A stretch of 7,648 bases of DNA from Treponema sp. (GCA_031271075.1 JAISWN010000087.1:1-7648); one strand, 5' to 3'; counted from the first letter of the stretch, positions 1 to 6,278 are shown. Notes: generated by a model from the letters alone, not told the origin. Program-made: numbers and translations.

Positions 1-132
1 TTCTGGGACAGCGGCAGTACGAGGGCCGTCCTGGTTTCGGAAATCGACCGGGAACTTGCCGTATCCTGCCGGGACGGGAAGGGGCGAACCGTAAAGCTCA
101 GGGCAGGACAGCCTGGGGAGTTGAACTTTTGA
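1..132 (+). CDS. 3' end of an unidentified gene (partial)
   Basis: Frame 1 is open from the window edge for 43 codons and stops at TGA 130-132. The fragment begins FWDSGSTRAVLVSEIDREL, then has charged and short hydrophobic alternations ending in GELNF, which reads like the last beta strands of a beta-sandwich. The pattern (a residue describing added groups, then a short V-S-C strand, then a Gly-rich close) resembles the C-terminal domain seen at the end of some family 95-type glycoside hydrolases. This is an impression from a very short piece and is not a firm call. The next gene downstream is convergent, on the minus strand, so this gene ends its own unit here. Confidence 0.5.
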   Translation, partial: FWDSGSTRAVLVSEIDRELAVSCRDGKGRTVKLRAGQPGELNF

Positions 133-282
133 ATTACCGCGAACCGCCCCTTTGGCGGCGCCTTTGCAAGATGAGGTAATCAAGCGTTTTAGTCCAAATC
201 AACCTGCCGGTTGCAGGCAAAGTAAATACTAATTTTGAACCGTTTCTTACCCTATAAAAAGCTGTTTAGACTTTACAAACTC
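133..282. other. Convergent intergenic region with two weak hairpins
   Basis: These 150 bases lie between two genes that end facing each other. A hairpin with stem CCGCC/GGCGG (144-148 with 154-158, 5-base loop) sits 12 bases after the upstream stop but lacks a clear T-run. A second, stem CCTGC/GCAGG (203-207 with 213-217), read on the minus strand is followed by TTGATTT. It could be a poor terminator for the outer-membrane protein gene, which ends at 283. No reading frame of note is present. Confidence 0.35.
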
Positions 283-1551
283 CTAGAAGCTCATGCCCAT
301 ACTGAAGTAGAACTGAAACTTTTCATGGGTAAGGTTGTAGGCCACTCCGGCGCCCAGGGCGGGGATGGCGAGTTTGCTCAGGTAGAGGGAGAGGGATGAT
401 GCGATTCCCTGATCGAACTGGCCCTCCAGAATGGGGCCGTAGGAATAGACCATCTGCCAGGCGGCGAGCAGGGAAAGGGTTCCGAAGGAAAACTTGTAGA
501 GGTACTTTTCCATTCCCAGGGAAAAGCCCGCATAGTGCCGGGCGGAAAAGGATCGGGGAAGGATGTTTACCCTGGCGCTGCCCGGGCCGGATTCGAAAAG
601 AACCCCCGCCCCGGGCTCGTAGGCCAGGCCGCTGCGGAGATCGGTTCTGAATCCGGGGAAAATGGAGTGCTGCAAAGTCCCGTTGAAACTCAGGGACTGG
701 AAGGAGGGGGAATCAAGGCCAAGGAGCCAGGCGTATCCCAGGGAGGCGCTTTTTTCCGAGAGGAGGTATCCGTCCCAACTGGTCTTTCTGAGGGAAAACC
801 CGGCGCCCATCCGCAGCCCCTGGGCGCCGTCCTCCGGGGCCCGCAGGGGATCTTCGATTTCCCGGAGGAAGCGGCCCTCGTAACCGAAGCGCAGGGAAGC
901 GCCCGAAATATCGGTAAACCGGAAGCTAAGAGAACCCATGGCGCTTACAGAATCCAGATCGAAACGGCGCAGGGTTTCTTCCTGCCTCTGATCCTGATCC
1001 TCCCGCTCGTTCCGGGAAAAGGCCCCGGAGAGGCTCCAGCCGGGAACCCGTTCCCCCCTTGGGGGGGCGGCGTACATACCGTAGACCATCCAACCGTCGG
1101 ATCGGTACATCCCCGTTAGGGCGGTTTTGTGGTTAAGCCCGAAGCTGTTGGCGTCGAAAAAGGCGGCGCCGCCCTGGAATTCACCGGATCCGACAAAGAA
1201 GACGGGGATAGGGAAAATAGACCACTTGTCATGAACCTCCGCCCGGATTACCCTGCCCCCCTCCGCGTCAAGGATCTCCACATTCAGGGGCTCCAGTATC
1301 CCCGTGTCCAGAATGGCCGCCCGCACCTCGTTCAGGTCGATACGCGCCGCGTCCTGGCCGATAAATTTCCGGAGCGCCGCCTGGGCCACCTGGGGGCGGG
1401 TTCGCTTGAGGCCGCTTACCTCGGCTGCCACAATGACGTTTCCCGCTGCCGGAGGCGCCGGGGTTCCGGCGGCCTCTTCCCCGGCGGAAAGTCCCGGAAG
1501 CCGGGAAAAAAGGAGAAGCCCAAACAACAGGTTGCGCAGAATGTTCCTCAT
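283..1551 (-). CDS. Omp85/TamA-like outer-membrane beta-barrel protein with a single POTRA domain
   Basis: The product is 422 residues. Residues 1-24 look like a signal peptide: basic start, hydrophobic Leu/Phe core, then LSAG. After a Pro/Ala linker, residues 38-110 read as one POTRA domain (V-x-GLKRT start, long helix, LDTGILEPLNVEI strand). Residues 111-422 alternate polar and hydrophobic residues as in a beta-barrel, and the protein ends in Phe, the usual barrel-insertion signal. BamA proteins are about 800 residues with five POTRA domains and TamA about 580 with three, so this is a small member. The loop-6 motif, normally V/I-RG-F/Y, appears as PRSF at 332-335. Start choice: ATG 1551 has GGAGG four bases upstream and opens directly on the signal peptide; a GTG at 1587 would prepend 12 unlikely residues. 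It follows ilvE by 64 bases. Likely an outer-membrane assembly or transport protein; its substrate cannot be told. Confidence 0.8.
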   Translation of the reverse strand: MRNILRNLLFGLLLFSRLPGLSAGEEAAGTPAPPAAGNVIVAAEVSGLKRTRPQVAQAALRKFIGQDAARIDLNEVRAAILDTGILEPLNVEILDAEGGRVIRAEVHDKWSIFPIPVFFVGSGEFQGGAAFFDANSFGLNHKTALTGMYRSDGWMVYGMYAAPPRGERVPGWSLSGAFSRNEREDQDQRQEETLRRFDLDSVSAMGSLSFRFTDISGASLRFGYEGRFLREIEDPLRAPEDGAQGLRMGAGFSLRKTSWDGYLLSEKSASLGYAWLLGLDSPSFQSLSFNGTLQHSIFPGFRTDLRSGLAYEPGAGVLFESGPGSARVNILPRSFSARHYAGFSLGMEKYLYKFSFGTLSLLAAWQMVYSYGPILEGQFDQGIASSLSLYLSKLAIPALGAGVAYNLTHEKFQFYFSMGMSF

Positions 1552-1615
1552 AATTCCTCCGGTTCCCGGCCAACCCTCCCCAGACACCCAAACCCGGGGG
1601 AGAAAGGCGGCCGGT

Positions 1616-2701
1616 TTACAGTACCCTTACCAGCCAGCCTTTGGTATCCGGAAGGGTTCCGTACTGGATCCCCTTCAGGGTGTCCCGGATTTCGGCGGTA
1701 AACTCCCCTACCCTACCCTTGTTGAAGACGGCCTTTTTCTTCCCCCAGGTAAGGCTTGAAATGGGCGTGGCCCCCGCCGCGGTGCCGCTGACAAAGCACT
1801 CCACGGTTTCCTCCAGGGCTTCGTCGATAGAAATCCTGCGTTCCGAAACCTTCACCCGCCGGTCCCGGGCAAGTTCAATGATGCTGGATCGGGTGATCCC
1901 CGGCAGGATCGTGTCTCCCAGGGCCGGAGTTGCCAGTTCACCGGACTTGAGGAAGAAGAAGATGTTACAGGAGGAACCTTCCTCCACGTATTTATGCTCC
2001 CCCGCATCCAGAAACACGCACTCCATGTAACCCTTTTCCAGGGCCTCGTGCTTTGCCAGGGCCGCCACCACGTAGTTGGAGGACGCCTTGATCCAGCCGG
2101 TACCCCGTGGGGTGGCCCGGATGCGGTCGGTAACAACCGCGCCGGAATTCCCACCGGAAAAGTAGGCGCTTACCGGGGTATTGATGATCATCACCCAGGG
2201 TTCGTAACAGATATTCACCCCGATACCCCCCTCGGCGTAGGTAAAGGGCCGGATATAGATCGAATCGGCGCTCATAAACGAGTCTTTTTCCCAGGCCTGG
2301 TTATACTTGGGCCGGAAGCCCAGTTTGGCGTTCCGCTTTACCGTTTCCACACAGGCTTTAACGAAAGTTTCCGCCGGGAAGGGAGGCATGTAGAGCCCCT
2401 CCATGGATCGGTAGAACCGCGCGGCGTTCCGGTCCGGCCGGAAGATCGCCAGACCCCCGTCCTTCTGGGGCAGGGCCTTGAGTCCCTCGAAACAGGACAG
2501 CCCGTACTGGGTCGTGTAGTTTACCAGGGGCATATCATCGTAAAAGTTCCGGGAATCGGCCAGGGCGCTCCGGGCCTTTGCCCCCATGGCCGCCTCCTCT
2601 TCCGGGGTTTCGTGGGGTTTTTCGATATACTTCCCCTTCCAGCCTTTTTTGCCGTATTTCCCCCGGTACACCACGGGGTAACTGCTTAGTGAAAAAGCCA
2701 T
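1616..2701 (-). CDS. ilvE: Branched-chain amino acid aminotransferase
   Basis: A 361-residue cytoplasmic PLP enzyme that exchanges the amino group between leucine, isoleucine or valine and 2-oxoglutarate, the last step of branched-chain amino acid synthesis. Fold-type IV marks are in order: FEGLKA (71-76), the Arg-rich stretch around 91-98 with a following MPPFP, the PLP lysine K205 in TGWIKASSNY, the Glu that holds the PLP ring nitrogen (E241 in EEGSSCNIF), LPGITRSSI (266-274), and SGTAAG (305-310), which binds phosphate and substrate carboxylate. Length matches the eukaryote-like 340-370-residue BCAT group rather than the roughly 310-residue E. coli type. ATG 2701 has GGAGG five bases upstream. 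It is the first gene of a probable two-gene unit with the outer-membrane protein. No leader peptide rich in Leu, Ile or Val was seen in the 5' region. Confidence 0.95.
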   Translation of the reverse strand: MAFSLSSYPVVYRGKYGKKGWKGKYIEKPHETPEEEAAMGAKARSALADSRNFYDDMPLVNYTTQYGLSCFEGLKALPQKDGGLAIFRPDRNAARFYRSMEGLYMPPFPAETFVKACVETVKRNAKLGFRPKYNQAWEKDSFMSADSIYIRPFTYAEGGIGVNICYEPWVMIINTPVSAYFSGGNSGAVVTDRIRATPRGTGWIKASSNYVVAALAKHEALEKGYMECVFLDAGEHKYVEEGSSCNIFFFLKSGELATPALGDTILPGITRSSIIELARDRRVKVSERRISIDEALEETVECFVSGTAAGATPISSLTWGKKKAVFNKGRVGEFTAEIRDTLKGIQYGTLPDTKGWLVRVL

Positions 2702-2715
2702 ATTTTCCTCCAGCG

Positions 2716-2861
2716 CTCTGCACTCTGCTTCTCTGCAATCGAAGATACTATGAAAGGGGAAGGAATAACAACACGGCGGTTCTCGGTTTCATCAATTCCC
2801 TTTCATCAATGCCAAATTCAACAATTCCGAATTCAACAACTATTGAAACTGAGAATTCCGA
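2716..2861. repeat. Cluster of short direct and inverted repeats
   Basis: Three copies of CTCTGC lie at 2716, 2723 and 2731. TTTCATCAAT occurs at 2787-2796 and again at 2801-2810. AATTCAACAA occurs at 2815-2824 and 2830-2839. AATTCC recurs at 2794, 2824 and 2854, exactly 30 bases apart. TTCTCGGTTTCA (2780-2791) is an inverted match, with one G-T pair, to TGAAACTGAGAA (2844-2855). The pattern looks like degenerate short tandem repeats rather than a known mobile element; no transposon ends or target duplication were recognised. Confidence 0.6.
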
Positions 2862-2898
2862 TTTGCGATAAGCGGGGATTTTTTCCCGCCTGTTTTTA

Positions 2899-2907
2899 TG
2901 CTAGATT
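2899..2907 (+). promoter_or_regulatory. Putative extended -10 promoter element of the HAD gene
   Basis: TGCTAGATT fits the TGnTAnnnT pattern of an extended -10 box. Seventeen bases upstream lies only a T-run (2879-2884) as a -35 box. A start of transcription about seven bases downstream would fall at about 2914, which is the ATG itself. Confidence 0.4.
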
Positions 2908-2913
2908 CATAAA

Positions 2914-3765
2914 ATGAAAAACGGCGAAGCCCCTTCACCCGCGGCCATGCGGCCTGTCTCTGAAATGACCCCCCAAGAGGCGGCGGGCCTGCGTTACATC
3001 CTGATGGATATTGACGATACCCTTACCCGGGAGGGGAAGCTCCTCGCCTCGGCGTATACGGCCCTCTGGAGGCTTAAAGAGGCGGGGCTCAAGGTGATCC
3101 CCGTTACCGGCCGGCCCGCGGGCTGGTGCGATCTTATCGCCCGGGAATGGCCGGTGGACGGGGTGGTGGGGGAGAACGGCGCCCTGGCCTTTTGGGAGGA
3201 ATCCCGGGAAACCGGCAGGGGAAAGCTCCCGGTACTCAAGGCGGAGTATCACCCCAACGCCCTGCGGAACGATCACCCGGCTCTTGGGCGGATTAAGGAA
3301 CGTTCCCTTGGGGAGTTTCCGGAGCTTCGGGTTGCCAAGGATCAGTTCGCCCGGCTTTTCGATCTGGCCCTGGATTTTGCCGAGGAAGATCCCGTCCTGC
3401 CCCTGAGTACCGCCGGGCGTATCCGGGATATCGCGGAGGAGGAGGGCGCCCAGGCGAAGGTTTCGTCCATCCATGTGAATGTCTGGATGGGCAGGTACGA
3501 CAAACTCTCCATGGCCGAGTCTTTCCTCTCCCGCCGCTTCGGCTGGCGGCCCGGCGCGGGAGACCGGGAACTGGTCTTTGCCGGGGATTCTCCCAACGAC
3601 GAGCCCATGTTCGCCCGCTTCCCCCTGGCCTGCGCCGTGGCGAATGTCCGTAAATACGAAAAACTTATCAAACGCCTCCCCGCCTTCGTGGCGTCCCGGG
3701 AATGCGGCGACGGTTTCGCGGAAATAGCGGAAACCATTTTGGAAAGGAGGAGGAGAAGTATATGA
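2914..3765 (+). CDS. HAD-superfamily hydrolase, IIB (Cof-like) type phosphatase
   Basis: A 283-residue, probably soluble phosphatase. All four HAD motifs are visible: motif I DIDDT with nucleophile D32 and acid/base D34, motif II VTGR (T65), motif III K197 in GRYDKLS, and motif IV GDSPND with D225 and D229 for magnesium. About 130 residues lie between motifs II and III, the position of a C2-type cap, so it belongs to subfamily IIB with Cof/YbiV sugar-phosphate phosphatases and sucrose- or mannosyl-3-phosphoglycerate-type phosphatases. The substrate cannot be told, though a small phosphorylated sugar is likeliest. ATG 2914 has no purine-rich ribosome site before it, unlike other genes here; M12 and M19 are alternative starts and also lack one. 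All motifs lie after residue 27, so the start does not affect the call. It is probably co-transcribed with sfsA, 19 bases downstream. Confidence 0.9.
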   Translation: MKNGEAPSPAAMRPVSEMTPQEAAGLRYILMDIDDTLTREGKLLASAYTALWRLKEAGLKVIPVTGRPAGWCDLIAREWPVDGVVGENGALAFWEESRETGRGKLPVLKAEYHPNALRNDHPALGRIKERSLGEFPELRVAKDQFARLFDLALDFAEEDPVLPLSTAGRIRDIAEEEGAQAKVSSIHVNVWMGRYDKLSMAESFLSRRFGWRPGAGDRELVFAGDSPNDEPMFARFPLACAVANVRKYEKLIKRLPAFVASRECGDGFAEIAETILERRRRSI

Positions 3766-3830
3766 GGACGAGGACAGATTCGCCATGTCCCGGGACAAAG
3801 AACAGGCGCGGCTTTTTCGCGGCGATCTGA
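3762..3830 (+). CDS. 22-codon mini-frame bridging HAD and sfsA
   Basis: ATG 3762 overlaps the HAD stop as ATGA and lies eight bases after a strong AGGAGG at 3748-3753, an ideal ribosome site. The frame runs MRTRTDSPCPG and stops at TGA 3828-3830, overlapping the first 15 codons of sfsA in another frame. The sfsA frame has no start codon between its upstream stop at 3725 and ATG 3785. Ribosomes loading at this good site would therefore read the mini-frame, not sfsA. It could be a coupling device, or the ribosome site may simply reach the sfsA ATG inefficiently. There is no evidence that the peptide is functional. Confidence 0.3.
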   Translation: MRTRTDSPCPGTKNRRGFFAAI

Positions 3831-5098
3831 GCGCCCGCTTTCTCAGGCGTCCCAACCGTTTCCTCATCATCGCCGAAAGCGGGGGGGAGGAACTGGCCTG
3901 CCACTGCCCCAACCCGGGGCGGCTTACCGAGTGTCTCTTCCCCGGAACGGAGTTGATACTGGAAAGACGAAGCGGCGCGGAGGGCGGCGGGGAAACCGGT
4001 GATGCTCCAGGCGATGGAACGGGGAACCTGGGGGCAGGGGCCGTCAAAGCGGGGGCCGCCAAGACAAGGGGAAAGCCCAAGACCGCCTGGACGGCGGCGG
4101 CCCTCCGCCACCGGGGAAACCTGGTTCCCCTCTTTGCCTCCCGGGCAAACCAGGCGGCGGAAAAACTGATCCTGGGGAAGATCATCCCCGGACTGCGGGA
4201 AGTTCGCCGGGAATTTTTTATCCCCCGGGAAGGCGGGGCTTCGGGGGCGGAATGCTCCTGTGCGGGAAACTCCCGCTTTGATTTTTTGTGTATCGACTCA
4301 AAAGGTCTGCGGCATCTGGTGGAGGTAAAAGCCTGTTCCCTGGTGGAGTACGGGACGGCCATGTTTCCCGACGCCCCCAGCGCACGGGCCCTGAGGCATC
4401 TGGAGGAGTTGGCGGCCCTGGGCCGGGAAGCCTACCGCTGTCATGTGCTTTTTGTGATCCTCCACGGGGACCCGGGGGTTTTTATTCCCAACCTCCACAC
4501 CGATCCGGCCTTTGCCGCGGCCCTGAGCCGTTACGGAAAAACCGTGGCCGTTCACGCAACCCTGCTCCGCTGCGACGGGGACGGCATGGCGGAACTGGTA
4601 AACCCTTCGGTTCCGCTGGATCTTTCCCACGGGGAACTTGCCGCCTCGGATGGGGGGAACTACCTGGTTCTGCTGGAACTCCCCGAATCCCGGACGATCA
4701 TGGCGGGCGCCTTGGGGCCGCTTTCCCTGGAGAGGGGCTGGTACATCTACGCGGGCTCCGCCCGGAAAAACCTGTCCGCCCGGATGGCCCGCCATGCGAG
4801 AAAGGTGGGAAAGCGAAAACACTGGCACATCGACTACCTCTGCCCCCATGCCGGGATCATCAAGACCCTTCCCATCATGAGTTACCGGAACCTGGAATGT
4901 GAACTGGCCCGGGATCTGGAAAAACTGGGGGGCAGGCCGGTTCCCGGTTTCGGCGCTTCGGACTGCGCCGCCAAAGGCAACCGCTGTCCCAGCCACCTTT
5001 TCCATTTCCCCCTTCCCCCCCTGGAGAACCCCGGCTTTAGGGATCTTCTCTTCCGGTACCGGCATGTGGAGTTTCAGTCGAAAGGGGAAAAAACCTAA
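3785..5098 (+). CDS. sfsA: SfsA nuclease fused to a C-terminal GIY-YIG (DUF123) domain
   Basis: 437 residues; ordinary SfsA is about 230. Residues 1-278 are SfsA: the N-terminal OB-like part RRPNRFLIIA (21-30) and HCPNPGRLTEC (40-50), then SRFDF (163-167) and VEVKACS (179-185), whose D166, E180 and K182 fit a PD-(D/E)xK nuclease core, and the family block FPDAPSARALRHLEEL (194-209). SfsA binds DNA and was named for stimulating maltose use in E. coli. Residues 291-410 are a DUF123 domain: NYLVLLEL and WYIYAGSA as the two GIY-YIG strands, RHARKVGKRKHWHIDYL, the acidic ECELA (E372) and FGASDC...CPSHLFHF. A Gly/Ala-rich insert occupies about 63-97. The ATG at 3785 is the only start in frame; its own ribosome site (GAGGAC repeats) is weak. 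Joint action on nucleic acid is inferred from the fusion; the cellular role is unknown. Confidence 0.92.
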   Translation: MSRDKEQARLFRGDLSARFLRRPNRFLIIAESGGEELACHCPNPGRLTECLFPGTELILERRSGAEGGGETGDAPGDGTGNLGAGAVKAGAAKTRGKPKTAWTAAALRHRGNLVPLFASRANQAAEKLILGKIIPGLREVRREFFIPREGGASGAECSCAGNSRFDFLCIDSKGLRHLVEVKACSLVEYGTAMFPDAPSARALRHLEELAALGREAYRCHVLFVILHGDPGVFIPNLHTDPAFAAALSRYGKTVAVHATLLRCDGDGMAELVNPSVPLDLSHGELAASDGGNYLVLLELPESRTIMAGALGPLSLERGWYIYAGSARKNLSARMARHARKVGKRKHWHIDYLCPHAGIIKTLPIMSYRNLECELARDLEKLGGRPVPGFGASDCAAKGNRCPSHLFHFPLPPLENPGFRDLLFRYRHVEFQSKGEKT

Positions 5099-6249
5099 AG
5101 AACTGTGCACAGTTCATAAGGATCCGTGTGGTTCCTAAGCCTGGAACTCCGCCGTAAAAGCAGGAAGTCCGCCAGAACCAGGGCCGTCATGGCTTCCACT
5201 ACCGGCACGGCCCGGGGGGCGATGCATACATCGTGGCGGCCCTGGATGACCAGTTCCCGCTCATTGCCGAGCCGGTCTACGGTCCACTGTTTTTTCCCTA
5301 TGGAGGGAACGGGCTTGAAGGCCACGGTGAAGGAGAGGGGCATGCCGGTGGAGATCCCCCCCAGCACACCCCCGGCCTTGTTGGTTTTCCAGTACAGGGT
5401 GGGAACGCTGGGTATGGCGGTGGTTAGGTCGGGGCGGACACCGGGTATGGGACGGTCGTTCTGTTCCGAGCCGATGCCGCCGGAGGCGGCAAAACCCGCG
5501 CCAAACTCCACCCCCTTGGCGGAGCCCAGGGAGAGCATGGCGGCGGCGATACGGGCGTCCAGCTTGTCGAATACCGGCTCCCCCAGGCCCGGCGGGATTC
5601 CCCGGACGATACAGGAGATCCGGCAGCCAGAACTATCCCCCTCTCTCCGGAGTTTTTCCAGCTTTTCCAGGGCTGCTTGCGCGGCCTCCGCCTGGGGCAT
5701 ACGCAGGGGGTTCCGCTCAATCTCCTCCCAGTCAAAGCCCTCCTCATCGGGGCCCGGGGCGCTTATTCCCGCGGCGGCGGCGGTCCATGCCCGGATTGTT
5801 ACCCTCTGGGCCGCCAGAAACTTTTTCGCTACCGCCCCGGCGGCCACACGGCCCAGGGTTTCTCGGGCGGAACTCCGGCCGCCCCCCCGGTGATCCCTCT
5901 GGCCGTACTTGGCCTCCCATGTCCAGTCCCCGTGACCCGGCCGGTACAGATCCCGTAGTTCATCGTAATCTTCCGAACGCTGGCCGGTATTCCGCACCAC
6001 AATGGCGATAGGGCTTCCCATGGTCTTTCCCTCGAAGAGCCCGGAAAGGATCTCCGGTTCGTCCGCCTCGGCCCGGCTGGTGGAGATGCCGCCGCCGCCC
6101 GGCCGCCTGCGCCGCAGTTCCGCCGCTATATCCTCCGCCGAAAGGCCGAGGCCCGCCGGACATCCGTCGATCACGCAGCCCAAGGCCGGCCCGTGGGACT
6201 CCCCGAAGGTGGTAGCCCGGAATATCTCCCCAAAGGTATTACCGCTCAT
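5095..6249 (-). CDS. aroC: Chorismate synthase
   Basis: A 384-residue, FMN-dependent cytoplasmic enzyme that makes chorismate from 5-enolpyruvylshikimate-3-phosphate, the last shared step toward aromatic amino acids and folate. The three family signatures are present: GESHGPALGCVIDGCPAGL (16-34), RPGHGDWTW and RGGGRSSARET (121-131), and RHDVCIAPRAVPVVEAM (338-354). Conserved His residues H19 and H106 and the Asp D340 are in place, so it should be active. ATG 6249 matches the family N-terminus (MSGNTFGEIFR); the reading frame stays open to 6336 but that extension is unlike the family. Only a poor GGAG lies 11 bases before this ATG, yet the start overlaps the stop of a short upstream frame, suggesting coupled translation. 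The 3' end overlaps the sfsA stop by four bases. Length is slightly above the 350-370 norm owing to a C-terminal tail (about 370-384). Confidence 0.96.
   Translation of the reverse strand: MSGNTFGEIFRATTFGESHGPALGCVIDGCPAGLGLSAEDIAAELRRRRPGGGGISTSRAEADEPEILSGLFEGKTMGSPIAIVVRNTGQRSEDYDELRDLYRPGHGDWTWEAKYGQRDHRGGGRSSARETLGRVAAGAVAKKFLAAQRVTIRAWTAAAAGISAPGPDEEGFDWEEIERNPLRMPQAEAAQAALEKLEKLRREGDSSGCRISCIVRGIPPGLGEPVFDKLDARIAAAMLSLGSAKGVEFGAGFAASGGIGSEQNDRPIPGVRPDLTTAIPSVPTLYWKTNKAGGVLGGISTGMPLSFTVAFKPVPSIGKKQWTVDRLGNERELVIQGRHDVCIAPRAVPVVEAMTALVLADFLLLRRSSRLRNHTDPYELCTVL
5100..5115 (-). terminator. Perfect 16-base palindrome, possible aroC terminator
   Basis: GAACTGTGCACAGTTC reads identically on both strands and can fold as a 6-base-pair stem with a TGCA loop. 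On the minus strand, in the direction of aroC transcription, it is followed by TTTAGGTTTTTT, a T-rich run typical of an intrinsic terminator. On the plus strand no T-run follows. It encodes the last residues of AroC, and its T-run lies inside the sfsA coding end. Confidence 0.45.
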
Positions 6250-6278
6250 AAGGCAAGACGCTCCGGTATTATGATCAT
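6246..6278 (-). CDS. 10-codon upstream frame coupled to aroC
   Basis: ATG 6278 opens the frame MIIIPERLAL and stops at TGA 6248-6246, which overlaps the aroC ATG as ATGA. A GGGAG ribosome site (6288-6284) stands five bases before it, better placed than anything before aroC itself. The simplest reading is a leader mini-cistron that loads ribosomes which then restart on aroC. A functional peptide is neither required nor supported. The sequence holds no Phe, Tyr or Trp, so classic aromatic attenuation by this peptide is unlikely. Confidence 0.4.
   Translation of the reverse strand: MIIIPERLAL

Larger units (their letters stand above)
2702..2913. promoter_or_regulatory. Divergent ilvE / HAD intergenic region, AT-rich and repeat-laden
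   Basis: This 212-base spacer must hold promoters for both flanking genes. On the minus strand a weak pair, TTGTTA (2771-2766) and TATCTT (2747-2742) with an 18-base spacer, could serve ilvE; each box matches consensus at four of six positions. On the plus strand an extended -10 lies at 2899-2907. Short repeats fill the middle (listed separately). A small hairpin, GCGGG (2872-2876) with CCCGC (2885-2889), lies just upstream of the HAD promoter and could be an operator or a leftover terminator. No operator known to me is recognisable. Confidence 0.4.

Noticed and set aside
1566..1614. CCGGCC/GGCCGG inverted pair between ilvE and the outer-membrane gene as a terminator or attenuator
   Set aside because: It has only six base pairs with a 37-base loop and no T-run, easily expected in such GC-rich DNA.
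1129..1701. 190-codon plus-strand frame opposite the start of the outer-membrane gene
   Set aside because: It spans the gap between two well-supported minus-strand genes, is low in sequence pattern, and has no family resemblance.
1994..2689. 231-codon plus-strand frame opposite ilvE
   Set aside because: It is fully antisense to a gene with intact catalytic motifs and rich in Gly, Pro, His and Arg, typical of shadow frames.
2935..4362. 475-codon open frame on the minus strand across HAD and sfsA
   Set aside because: It lies antisense to two genes with clear family motifs, is rich in Pro, Arg and Ser as expected of a shadow frame in GC-rich DNA, and shows no domain or convincing ribosome site.
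4298..5110. 270-codon minus-strand frame opposite sfsA
   Set aside because: It is a shadow of the real gene with Gly/Pro/Arg-rich composition and no recognisable motif.
5100..5115. Palindrome as a LexA/SOS box
   Set aside because: The half-site spacing fits neither CTG-N10-CAG nor GAAC-N4-GTTC, and it lies at the 3' ends of two genes rather than in a promoter.
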